Origin: Cyclobacteriaceae bacterium YHN15
GTDB taxonomy: Bacteria; Bacteroidota; Bacteroidia; Cytophagales; Cyclobacteriaceae
DNA: 64,000 bases
Reading direction: 5' to 3'
NCBI GenBank assembly: GCA_003797895.1
Contig: RKQB01000004.1
Span: forward strand, 402,134-466,133
Made by a program: the position numbers and the translations under genes. The notes under the pieces are model-generated. The model was not told the DNA's origin and did no database searches. It worked only from the letters and a program-made list of their open reading frames with translations. Shown piece after piece: positions 19,141 to 26,997 of the stretch; within the stretch, counting starts at the first letter, position 1, and each line of letters begins with the position of its first letter.

Positions 19141-20300
19141 CCACATAGGCACATAGTGCACATAGAAAAGCTGCGCTTTTAAGGTTACGCAAAGTTTGGG
19201 ATTTGAAAAATGAACGTAACCAGCCCTAATAGGGCTGAACCTTGAATAACTTGTCCGCCGTGGCGGAGCCCCAGGTGAGGTTTACCGAAACCTGGGGTAA
19301 AAGTTGCCCAGCCCGGTCCCCGAGCCGGCGCTGTAAGTACCTTCGAAGCATGAATGGCTTCGCCGGCGATAATAACAGTGAATTCATGAGAAAGCAGTCA
19401 GGAGACTGCATTGTTAAGATCCAAGTCAGGAGACTTGAACCAGTCGGTTTTTCTTCACCACATAGGCACATAGTGCACATAGAAAAGCTGCGCTTTTAAG
19501 GTTACGCAAAGTTTGGGATTTGAAAAATGAACGTAACCAGCCCTAATAGGGCTGAACCTTGAATAACTTGTCCGCCGTGGCGGAGCCCCAGGTGAGGTTT
19601 ACCGAAACCTGGGGTAAAAGTTGCCCAGCCCGGTCCCAGAGCCGGCGCTGTAAGTATCTTCGAAGCATGAACGGCTTCGCCGGTGATAAGAACCGTGAAT
19701 TTATGAGAAAGCAGTCAGGAGACTGCATTGTTAAGGTCCAAGTCAGGAGACTTGAACCAGTCGGTTTTTCTTCACCACATAGGCACATAGTGCACATAGA
19801 AAAGCTGCGCTTTTAGGTTACACATAGTTTGGGATTTGAAAAATGAACGTAATCAGCCCTAATAGGGCTGAACCTTGATTAGCCCCAGGTGAGGTTTACC
19901 GAAACCTGGGGTAAAAGATGCCCAGCCCAGTCCCAGAGCCGGCGCTGTAAGTATCTTCGAAGCATGAATGGCTTCGCCGGCGATAAGAACCGTGAATTTA
20001 TGAGAAAGCAGTCAGGAGACTGCATTGTTAAGGTCCAAGTCAGGAGACTTGAACCAGTCGGTTTTTCTTCACCACATAGGCACATAGTGCACATAGAAAA
20101 GCTGCGCTTTTAGGTTACGCAAAGTTTGGGATTTGAAAATTGCTCGAAACAGCCCCATCGGGGCGGCTTTGTGATAACCCCGGGTTTTAACCCGGGGACC
20201 TTGGCGAGGATCCATCACCCGAGCCGGCGCTGTAAGTATCTTCGAAGCATGAATGGCTTCGCCGGCGATAAGAAACGTAAATTGATAAAAAAACTATGTG
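19141..20300 (+). repeat. Tandem array of family A: three ~317-bp units and a shorter fourth
   Basis: CCACATAGGCACATAGTGCA starts a unit at 19141, 19458, 19775 and 20072, giving periods of 317, 317 and 297 bp. Each unit reads: CACATAG leader, GAAAAGCTGCGCTTTTA hairpin, GCCCTAATAGGGC hairpin, TCCGCCGTGGCGGA hairpin (missing in unit 3, which explains its shorter length), CCCCAGGT...ACCTGGGG hairpin, GAGCCGGCGCTG...CGCCGGCGAT with an inner CGAAGC/GGCTTCG hairpin, then CAGTCAGGAGACTG and AAGTCAGGAGACTT hairpins. Unit 4 swaps its central hairpins for CCCCATCGGGG and CCCCGGGTTTTAACCCGGGG. Small open frames seen in every unit come from the repeat and are not counted as genes. Confidence 0.92.
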
Positions 20301-20399
20301 GAGACTGAATTGTTAGGGGAATTCAGATAGGTGGAATTGGAAATTGGTTTCACGCAAAGGGCGCAAAGAATAAACGCAACGATCGCAAAGATTATGGAA

Positions 20400-20585
20400 C
20401 ATACACGTAACCAGCCCTGAAAGGGCGAAATGTGACAGCCCGGGGTGCAGGGAGGAACAGCCTGTCCCGAAAATCGGGAACCGGAACCCCGGGTTGATGG
20501 TGCCAGCCCGGTCCCAGAGCCGGCGCTGTAAGTATCTTCGAAGCATGAATGTCATCGCCGGCGATAAGAACTGTGAATTTATGAG
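20400..20585 (+). repeat. Family A palindromic repeat, single copy
   Basis: Another family A copy: CGTAACCAGCCCTGAAAGGGC hairpin, an AGCCCGGGGTGCAG...CCCCGGGTTG stem interrupted by a smaller palindrome (GTCCCGAAAATCGGGAAC), then GAGCCGGCGCTGTAAGTATC and CGCCGGCGATAAG. It is one of the copies in which a second palindrome sits inside the loop of the CCCGGGG hairpin. Confidence 0.85.
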
Positions 20586-20789
20586 AATATGCAATTTGGA
20601 AAATTCCATTACTTTGAATGGAGTCTATTTGCATTATGTTGACCAATTTCTGTTTTGTACATTTTTTTCCTGAAATTTTTCTAAAAATCCTTGCATAATT
20701 TAACACACCGAGTAAATTTGTTACTCGTGAGTAAGATTTTTACTCGATATTTTGTAAGTGTCGGAATGGGACTGAGAGGGCGAAGCTTT

Positions 20790-20885
20790 CTTAAGTGGAG
20801 AGTGGAGAGTGAGGAGTGTAGAGTTAGGAGTGAAAAGTGAGGAGTGCAGAGTGTTGAGTTAAAAGTGTATAGTGAAAAATTTTAA
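20790..20885 (+). repeat. Family B array
   Basis: Units such as GTGGAGAGTGGAGAGTGAGG and GAGGAGTGCAGAGTGTTGAG, ending in GTATAGTGAAAAATTTTAAG just before the stop of the minus-strand four-helix-bundle gene. The 20590-20790 interval holds AT-rich sequence with CGAGTAAATTTGTTACTCG, a hairpin, but no gene. Confidence 0.8.
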
Positions 20886-20910
20886 GTTTTCACTATACAG
20901 CTTGACTTAG

Positions 20911-21273
20911 TTACTTTAAATTATTCATATTCCTTTTTGATGAAATAATAATTGAATTTAAAATTTTTATTATTTCCCTAATTTCATTTTTCAGGAACTC
21001 ATAATCAGGGTGATCAAGAAGTAACTCACGACGGTTGAAAAGATTTATCCAAAATTCCGTTTCCCTTGCTTCTTTTGAAGCAATACTCATTTTGGAAATA
21101 AAGTCTTTCTTTGTTTGCGCAGCTTGTGCTTCAACTACATTGGCACCAATGGATGTTCCTGAACCCACAATTTGCTCAGCAAGCCTGAAATGATTGTTTT
21201 CTTTTAAAAAGAAATAAACATTAAGAATTTTTTCTGCAAAATCAAAAGATTTCTCAACAATGGTCTTTTTCAT
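20911..21273 (-). CDS. Four-helix-bundle protein (23S rRNA-intervening-sequence family)
   Basis: Small helical protein, 120 aa from the chosen ATG at 21273 (a TTG seven codons earlier is less likely). It has the family pattern: KSFDFAEKILNVYFFL, QIVGSGTSIGANVVEAQAAQ, FISKMSIASKEARETEFWI and a last helix with EIREIIKILNSII. The family forms pentamers or dimers of four-helix bundles and was first seen encoded in insertions of 23S rRNA genes; its function is unknown. Here it is free-standing, in a repeat-rich zone and next to family B arrays on both sides, as such genes often are in Bacteroidota. Confidence 0.9.
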   Translation of the reverse strand: MKKTIVEKSFDFAEKILNVYFFLKENNHFRLAEQIVGSGTSIGANVVEAQAAQTKKDFISKMSIASKEARETEFWINLFNRRELLLDHPDYEFLKNEIREIIKILNSIIISSKRNMNNLK

Positions 21274-21354
21274 AGATATAAAAATTTGGTTCAATCAAAT
21301 TAAATAAAATTTAGAATTATAGACCTAAAAATAAACGGATAAGTTAAGTTGACC

Positions 21355-21425
21355 CCTCAACTTTTTTCACTCAACACTCAACACTCATCACTTATCACTC
21401 AACACTCATCACCCAACACTCCATT
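21355..21425 (-). repeat. Family B array, minus orientation
   Basis: CACTCAACACTCAACACTCA and related units are the reverse complement of the GAGTGATGAGTG family. The array abuts the likely TTG start of the regulator gene, and its in-frame translation would add a spurious Ser/Thr/His-rich N-terminus. Confidence 0.8.
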
Positions 21426-21927
21426 GCTCGACTCTCTCGTCACCTCCAAAACCCGCATCAAGCTTCTGCTGAAGTTTTTTTCGCATAACAATTCAGGATA
21501 CCTGCGTGCTTTGGCGAAGGAATTTGATGAGTCGACCAACTCGGTCCGGGTGGAGCTGAACAGGCTGACGGAGGCGGGACTACTGAAATCCGGGGAGAAT
21601 GGAAAAACCATACTTTACCGGGCCAATGAATCCCATCCTTTCTTTCAGGAAATCAAAAACATGGTGTCCAAGTTTCTGGGTCTGGATGAACTCTTGGAGA
21701 AAATAGTCATGCGTATGGGCAATGTGGAAAAGGCCTACATCGTCGGGGATTATGCCCAGGGGATTGATTCCGGGACCATTGAAATGCTGCTGATCGGCAA
21801 GGACCTGGATATGGAGTACCTGGATTTTCTGATCGATAAAACCTATGAAAAAGTCAACCGCAAGGTGGTGGTTACCATTCGCAAAGAAGATCCGGAGGAA
21901 GTGAGCGGGTTTTTGGTTTTTGGTTAG
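21424..21927 (+). CDS. Winged-helix transcriptional regulator (ArsR-like, polysaccharide-locus type)
   Basis: Predicted DNA-binding protein, 168 aa from TTG at 21424. The chosen start gives MLDSLVTSKTRIKLLLKFF, which matches how I remember this family beginning. A longer frame back to 21349 would add residues encoded only by a family B repeat. The winged helix is in residues 5-60 (SGYLRALAKEFDESTNSVRVEL and GLLKSGENGKTILYRAN). The C-terminal half (YIVGDYAQGIDSGTIEMLLIG..DLDMEYLD) looks like a degenerate nucleotidyltransferase-type fold, as found in this family. Such regulators are often found near polysaccharide loci in Bacteroidota, and the locus here starts 3.7 kb downstream. Target genes are unknown. 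Confidence 0.8.
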   Translation: MLDSLVTSKTRIKLLLKFFSHNNSGYLRALAKEFDESTNSVRVELNRLTEAGLLKSGENGKTILYRANESHPFFQEIKNMVSKFLGLDELLEKIVMRMGNVEKAYIVGDYAQGIDSGTIEMLLIGKDLDMEYLDFLIDKTYEKVNRKVVVTIRKEDPEEVSGFLVFG

Positions 21928-22089
21928 GTACAAGTTAAAAGAGAAAAGGACGCTGCGCTTGGCTTTTTGGAACACAAAGAAACACAGAGGAGGCACAGAG
22001 ATACACAGAGAGATTTCTTTTGAACCACTAAGCGCACAAAGAACACAAAGGAATCACAAACGTGCTTCGCGAAATTTGCAATTTCGTGA

Positions 22090-22120
22090 TGCGATAAAGC
22101 GGATTTATAATCCGCATATC
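22090..22120. repeat. Short palindrome GCGGATTTATAATCCGC
   Basis: A perfect hairpin with 7-bp arms at about 22099-22115, in the 240-bp gap between the regulator and the nucleotidyltransferase. It is preceded by ACACAGAGGAGGCACAGAGA-type low-complexity repeats and by GCGAAATTTGCAATTTCG, another hairpin. It is probably part of a dispersed repeat, not a terminator, because no T-run follows. Confidence 0.55.
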
Positions 22121-22167
22121 TCGAAAGTAAATGAAATATGCTTTATTTTTTGTAAATTAAGTTTTAA

Positions 22168-22566
22168 ATGAAAGCCAAAAATTATCCTTTGAAAAAGCAG
22201 CAAGTCCAAGAAGTTAAAGAACCTTTGGACTTGGGGTATGGGATTTCTCAGGATTTAGAAATTCCGGAATTTTTAGAGAAACATATGGATGATTTAATCA
22301 GCTTGTGCAAAAAACACCATGTTCAAAGGATGTTTGTTTTTGGATCGGTTTTAAAAGAGGGTTTTTCATCTGAAAGTGATGTGGATTTTCTTGTAAAAAT
22401 TAAAGAAGTGCCTGTAGAAGTTTACACGGATTCTTTTTTTGATATTTATAATGGATTGCAAAAGATTTTAAACAGAAAAATTGACTTGCTTACAGAGGGG
22501 TCAATCAGCAATCCGTATTTTTTGGAAGAGATCAACAATACAAAGGTTTTGATTTATAGTGAATAA
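22168..22566 (+). CDS. Minimal nucleotidyltransferase (MNT) domain protein
   Basis: 132-aa protein with the DNA polymerase beta-like nucleotidyltransferase signature FGSVLKEGFSSESDVDFLV: Gly-Ser, then the Asp-x-Asp pair of the active site, plus a later Asp in NRKIDLLTEGSI. MNT proteins usually pair with a HEPN toxin and AMPylate it. Here no full HEPN gene follows; a GTG-initiated frame of 13 codons (22559-22600, MNKVKKQIKKLLK) overlaps the stop in the way a partner gene would, then ends. It may be a vestige of a lost partner or chance. The long N-terminus (about 50 aa before the motif) is typical of this Bacteroidota subfamily. Confidence 0.85.
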   Translation: MKAKNYPLKKQQVQEVKEPLDLGYGISQDLEIPEFLEKHMDDLISLCKKHHVQRMFVFGSVLKEGFSSESDVDFLVKIKEVPVEVYTDSFFDIYNGLQKILNRKIDLLTEGSISNPYFLEEINNTKVLIYSE

Positions 22567-22659
22567 AGTTAAAAAACAGATTAAGAAATTACTTAAATAA
22601 CCCTGTTTCTTGAAGCTTCGCTTTTTTGAACCATTAAGCAATTAAGGTTTTCATTTAGA

Positions 22660-23080
22660 AAAATATTTACCACATAGGCACATAGTGCACATATAAAAGC
22701 TGCGCTTTTAGGTTACGCAAAGTTTGGGATTTGAAAATTGAACGTAATCGCCCTGTAGGGCCTGTCTGCCTCCTAAATGCAGAAATAAAAAGCTTCGCTT
22801 TCTTAGATAAAACCGCCAAGGTCGCAAAGGGTCGCAAGAAACGAGTTTTGAAAGGGAACGTAACAACCACGAAGTGGTTAAACCTTGATTAGCCCCAGGT
22901 GAGGTTTACCGAAACCTGGGGTAAAAGATGCCCAGCCCGATTCCAGAGCCGGCGCTGTAAGTATCTTCGAAGCATAAATGGCTTCGCCGGTGATAAGAAC
23001 AGTGAATTCATGAGAAAGCAGTCAGGAGACTGCATTGTTATGGTCCAAGTCAGGAGACTTGAACCAGTCGGGTCCCAAAT
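22660..23080 (+). repeat. Family A repeat, full-length copy
   Basis: The same modular order as the tandem units: CACATAGGCACATAGTGCAC leader, AGCTGCGCTTTTAGG, an inserted GGGCCTGTCTGCCTCC fragment, hairpin ACCACGAAGTGGT (in place of GCCCTAATAGGGC), CCCCAGGT..ACCTGGGG, GCCGGCGCTG..CGCCGGTGAT and both GTCAGGAGAC hairpins. The changed bases in the first hairpin are paired, so the stem is preserved. Confidence 0.88.
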
Positions 23081-23118
23081 TCCAAATTCCAAATTCTAAA
23101 TTCCACATTCCATATCCA

Positions 23119-24531
23119 ATGCCCCGAATAATTCTCATATCCATCCTCCTTCTCATCATCCTCTTCCAGATCAGGGGAGAGCGGGTGCCTATACATGAAG
23201 GAACCATGGGAAACGGAATTTTTTTCCGTCAGGTGGCCATAGAATTTGTGGATGTGATCGATGCGGACAGCTATAATATCTGGCAGCTCCAACATATCCT
23301 TCCCTTTGCCCTGGTTCATGTGGTCTATGTGGTTTTCGGACTGGACCTGGAACCGGCGCCTTTGATGAGCGGCATGATCCTGGCCAACCTGCTCTTTTTG
23401 GCTTTGGCCATCTTCTGGTTTTTTGAGATCATGCGGAAAATAAGGGCCTCCGATACTCTGGAAATCCTGGCCTTTATCCTCCTTTTCTTCAACTTTGCCA
23501 TCCTCAAAGAAATCTGGTACAATCCTTTTTCCACAGATATGGCCGCCCTGATGATAGGCCTGGCCCAGGTCAATTATTTTATACGCTATGAAAAAAGCAA
23601 ACTCTTTTTGGTGTCTTTTGTAGGGGCTTTTATCTCTCCCTTTTTGTTGCCCATAGGCTTGTTGCTCCTGGTCTTTCCGGGTGACAAACTGGAACTGTAC
23701 GGGGAGGAGAAACCCAAGTCCGCCTTTCCGCCGCTGGCCATAACCTTATTCATACTGGTGACGGTGGGCATAGGGATATGGACCGGAAGGTTGAATCAGG
23801 GCTGGAAGGAAGTGGTGTTTTTTACTGTTTCCCTGATCAGCATGTCGGTATTCCTGTATTGGATGATGATGCAAAACCAAGTGGACTGGAGCAAAAACTG
23901 GCATAACCTGGGCAAAAAGCTGAAGATGGAGAAGCTTCTTCCTTTTTTCGGGGGACTGATTGCCTTTACCTTGCTCTTGTGGTTGCTTTCCGGAAGCAAC
24001 TCCAACGTCAGTTTAAGGACCTTGACCATTGCCTTTTTGTCCAACATCCTGATCCATCCCTTTGATTTCCTGACCGGACATCTTATGTACTATGGGCTAT
24101 TGGTTCCTTTTGCGCTGGTTTTTATGCTGCGGGTAACGAAAGAGAGCGGCTTATTGGGAATAGGATTCAGTTTGGCCATGATAGGCATGCTCTTATTTGC
24201 CCTGCATCCCGATTCCAGCACCCTGATGCCATTTATACCGGTACTGTTTTTTGCGGTGGTTAAAGCCGTGCGGAGGTACCGACTCAAGCGCAAGGACCTT
24301 TTCATTGTAGGCCTGTTCAACCTCTTGCATTCCATGTGGTGGGTGAGGCTCAATATGCCGGGGATGAAAGAAGCCCTGTTGCTGGGAGAAACAGAGGGTT
24401 TCCCCGCCCAGCGCTATTGGATGCATTTCGGGAATGAACAGAGTTTGGCGGTGGCGGTGGTGGTGTTTTTGATTTTTGTGGCAGTGATGTTGGTTTTGGA
24501 TAGGGGGAGGAGGAGGTATGTGAGGAGTTGA
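23119..24531 (+). CDS. Polytopic membrane protein of unknown function
   Basis: About 470 aa with roughly ten to twelve hydrophobic segments, starting IILISILLLIILF right after the ATG. I chose 23119 because upstream in-frame codons (from 23035) are encoded by the end of a family A repeat. The first loop has Glu and Asp residues (VAIEFVDVIDADSYN), a layout seen in GT-C-type glycosyltransferases and their relatives, but no diagnostic motif is clear to me. It stands alone before the polysaccharide locus, which makes a role in envelope glycan assembly plausible but unproved. The C-terminus (DRGRRRYVRS) runs directly into a family B array. Confidence 0.75.
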   Translation: MPRIILISILLLIILFQIRGERVPIHEGTMGNGIFFRQVAIEFVDVIDADSYNIWQLQHILPFALVHVVYVVFGLDLEPAPLMSGMILANLLFLALAIFWFFEIMRKIRASDTLEILAFILLFFNFAILKEIWYNPFSTDMAALMIGLAQVNYFIRYEKSKLFLVSFVGAFISPFLLPIGLLLLVFPGDKLELYGEEKPKSAFPPLAITLFILVTVGIGIWTGRLNQGWKEVVFFTVSLISMSVFLYWMMMQNQVDWSKNWHNLGKKLKMEKLLPFFGGLIAFTLLLWLLSGSNSNVSLRTLTIAFLSNILIHPFDFLTGHLMYYGLLVPFALVFMLRVTKESGLLGIGFSLAMIGMLLFALHPDSSTLMPFIPVLFFAVVKAVRRYRLKRKDLFIVGLFNLLHSMWWVRLNMPGMKEALLLGETEGFPAQRYWMHFGNEQSLAVAVVVFLIFVAVMLVLDRGRRRYVRS

Positions 24532-24720
24532 GAGTGGAGAGTGAAGAGTGGAGAGTGAGGAGTGGAGAGTGAGGAGTGAGGAGTGAGGAGTGATGAGTGA
24601 TGAGTGATGAGTGGAGAGTGATGAGTGGAGAGTGAGGAGGAGTGATGAGTTGAGAATGAAGAATGATGAATGATGAATGGGGAGCTTTGATGGTTTGGGT
24701 GATCGGTTTTGTAGGCGTAA
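24532..24720 (+). repeat. Family B array with full tail
   Basis: About 120 bp of GAGTGGAGAGTGAGGAGTGG and GTGATGAGTGATGAGTGGAG units beginning at the stop codon of the membrane protein, then the composite tail: TTGAGAATGAAGAATGATGA, GGAGCTTTGATGGTTTGGG and GATCGGTTTTGTAGG. Confidence 0.88.
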
Positions 24721-24724
24721 ATGA

Positions 24725-25450
24725 TTTTTTCTCACCACAACTTGTCCCGAAAATCGGGATAGTTCACATAGTACACATAGAAAAAAGCTGCGCTTTTAGG
24801 TTATGCAAAGTTTGGGATTTGAAAAATGAACGTAACCAGCCCTAATAGGGCTGAACCTTGAATAACTTGTCCGCCGTGGCGGAGCCCCAGGTGAGGTTTA
24901 CCGAAACCTGGGGTAAAAGATGCCCAGCCCGATTCCAGAGCCGGTGCTGTAAGTACCTTCGAAGCATGAATGGCTTCGCCGGTGATAATTAATTGGAACG
25001 CGGATACTTCGACTTCGCTCAGTACAAGTGACGCGCCTGCCTGCCGGCAAAGGCAGGGATTGAGCAGATCAACACGGATAAAAGCTTCGCTTTTTTGAAT
25101 GGAACCACAGATGAATGAGGATGAACGCGGATAAAAAGCTGCGCTTTTAGGTTACGCAAAGTTTGGGATTTGAAAATTAGACGAAACAGCCATGAAGTGG
25201 CTGAATCTTGATTAGCCCCAGGTTCAAGGCGGTGGCCTTGCGGGCTGAAGGAACCTGGGGTAAAAGATGCCAGCCCGGTCCCTGAGCCGGCGCTGTAATT
25301 ATCTTCGAAGTATGAATGGCTTCGCCGGCGATAAGAAGAGTGAATTCATGAGAAAGCAGTCTGGAGACTGCATTGTTATGGTCCAAGTCTAGAGACTTGA
25401 ACCAGTCGGTTTTTCTTCACCACAACTTGTCCCGAAAATCGGGATAGTCA
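24725..25450 (+). repeat. Two family A copies with inserted palindromes
   Basis: Copy one is about 24728-24990 and copy two about 25130-25440. Both carry an ACTTGTCCCGAAAATCGGGA palindrome in the leader that is absent from the tandem units. In copy two the first hairpin is AGCCATGAAGTGGCT, and the CCCCAGGT/ACCTGGGG stem has a longer palindromic loop (CAAGGCGGTGGCCTTGCGGG). A CTGCCTGCCGGCAAAGGCAG palindrome lies between the copies. No gene is apparent from 24532 to 25591. Confidence 0.87.
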
Positions 25451-25591
25451 CATAGTACACATAGAGAAAGCTGCGCTTTTTTTCGAATCACAAAAGTTCA
25501 CTAAGGGACACAAAAGTTTTGCTTTACGCAACAGGCCGAACGGTGGTTTCCTCACATCGGACATCCCACATAGGTCATCGGACATGCAACC

Positions 25592-26014
25592 ATGAATACC
25601 ACCATCCAAGACTGCCATCTTATCCCATTTTTCCATCAGGAGATGCCACATGGCAACCTGATTTCGGCCCATTCCCGGGAGGAGATACCTTTTGAGGTGA
25701 AGCGGGTGTATTATTTGAGGGATTTGGAGGGAGATACGGTGCGGGGCAATCATGCCAACCTTCACAACCAACAGGTGATGGTGGCGGTGCAGGGTTCTTT
25801 TGATGTACGGATCAAAGACGGTTCTCAGGAGGAAATTTTTAGACTTACAGATCCTAAAGAAGGACTGCTGGTCCGGGAAGGTATCTGGCGGGAAGTCTTC
25901 CATTTTTCGGATGATGCGATCTGCCTGGTATTATGCTCAGAAAAATATGAGGAAGGGGATTATGTGAAGGAGTGGAGGGACTATGTCAAAAATAAAGAAG
26001 GCTTTAATTCATGA
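25592..26014 (+). CDS. FdtA/QdtA-like cupin, dTDP-4-oxo-6-deoxyhexose 3,4-ketoisomerase family
   Basis: 140-aa beta-barrel (cupin) protein. FdtA/QdtA isomerases move the keto group of dTDP-4-keto-6-deoxyglucose from C4 to C3 on the way to 3-amino-3,6-dideoxy sugars. The family signature is visible: RVYYLRDLEGDTVRGNHAN with the catalytic His, then HNQQVMVAVQGSFDV and KEGLLVREGIWREVFHFSDD. It opens the polysaccharide locus and overlaps the following acetyltransferase by 4 bp, the pairing expected for 3-acetamido sugar synthesis. Some family members are fused or act on other sugars, so the product is inferred. Confidence 0.82.
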   Translation: MNTTIQDCHLIPFFHQEMPHGNLISAHSREEIPFEVKRVYYLRDLEGDTVRGNHANLHNQQVMVAVQGSFDVRIKDGSQEEIFRLTDPKEGLLVREGIWREVFHFSDDAICLVLCSEKYEEGDYVKEWRDYVKNKEGFNS

Positions 26015-26997
26015 GCATTGACACCGAATTGAAAGTTTCAGTTAACCCATATTCTCCAGGGCATAAATCCGACTGGGACCATGTGCTGGACCATAGCATC
26101 AACGGTACTTTTCTCCATCGCAGGGAATTTATGGAATACCATGGAGATAGGTTTGAAGATGCATCCTTGATAATTTATTCGGAAGATCATCCCGTAGCAG
26201 TTTTTCCTGCAGAAAAGGATGTTCAGACAGTTCATTCACACCGAGGGCTTACCTACGCAGGATGGATATTGATAAAAGGATTGAGCTTAAAGGATATACA
26301 GGAAATAATTGAAAACACAAAAGCATTCTATCACAATCAGGGGATAGAAAGATTGGAAATCAGAATGGTACCTGATTTTTTCGCAAAAGAATCACAGGAA
26401 GATTTAAAGATAGCGATACAAAGAGCCGGCGGGGAATCTATCTTTACCGCAATCCATCATTTTACAGAATTGCCTTTTAAGGTTAGGAATAAAGGAAAGA
26501 AATGGGGAAAAAATAAAGCCATCAAAGCAGGATTGAAAATTGAAATAAGTAATAATTTTGGTCCATATTGGGATGATATTCTAATTCCTAATTTACGGGA
26601 AAGGCACAGGGTTTCACCTACGCATTCTCTTCTAGATATAAAATATTTGGCAAAAACATTTTCAGATAATATCAAACTCTTCATAGTAAAACATGAGGAG
26701 GAATTGCTTGCTGGAGCTGTGGTTTTTGAAACAGCTACTACTGCACATCTTCAATATGTGGCAGCCAATCAAAAAGGAAGGAATAGTAAGGCATTAGATT
26801 ATATGATGTCTTTTCTTATAGAAGAAGAATTCTTCCATAAATCCTTTTTCAATATGGGAGTGTCCCATGTTCCTGAGGCAGGAATGATCAATCAGGGATT
26901 AGTAAATTGGAAAGAAAGTTTTGGAGGTAGGCCTTTAGAGATAAATACTTTTCAGATTTTCATAGATAGGGATATTGTCCATGACCTTAAAGCATAG
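26011..26997 (+). CDS. GNAT/FemAB-like acetyltransferase
   Basis: 328-aa cytoplasmic protein with two GNAT-like lobes: N-terminal NGTFLHRREFMEYHGDRFED..LIIYSEDHPVAVFPAEK and C-terminal LFIVKHEEELLAGAVVFETATTAHLQYVAANQKGRNSKALDYMM, which resembles the CoA-binding half of the FemAB-like fold. It probably acylates or aminoacylates a sugar nucleotide or lipid-linked glycan. It overlaps FdtA-like (ATGA) upstream and the next membrane protein by about 17 bp, so it is tightly coupled. The exact acyl donor is unknown. Confidence 0.78.
   Translation: MSIDTELKVSVNPYSPGHKSDWDHVLDHSINGTFLHRREFMEYHGDRFEDASLIIYSEDHPVAVFPAEKDVQTVHSHRGLTYAGWILIKGLSLKDIQEIIENTKAFYHNQGIERLEIRMVPDFFAKESQEDLKIAIQRAGGESIFTAIHHFTELPFKVRNKGKKWGKNKAIKAGLKIEISNNFGPYWDDILIPNLRERHRVSPTHSLLDIKYLAKTFSDNIKLFIVKHEEELLAGAVVFETATTAHLQYVAANQKGRNSKALDYMMSFLIEEEFFHKSFFNMGVSHVPEAGMINQGLVNWKESFGGRPLEINTFQIFIDRDIVHDLKA

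Noticed and set aside
19226..20113. Series of conserved ~70-85-aa frames on both strands, repeated in each tandem unit and again near 22.9 kb
   Set aside because: They recur only because the family A DNA repeats. Both strands are open, there is no independent start or promoter pattern, and changes preserve hairpins, not reading frames.
19141..20300. Possible CRISPR array
   Set aside because: The period is about 317 bp with near-identical whole units and no short repeat with unique spacers; there are no cas genes nearby.
24193..24738. 181-aa His/Ser-rich antisense frame at the end of the membrane protein
   Set aside because: It is the minus-strand reading of a family B array plus the membrane gene's 3' end; no family resemblance.
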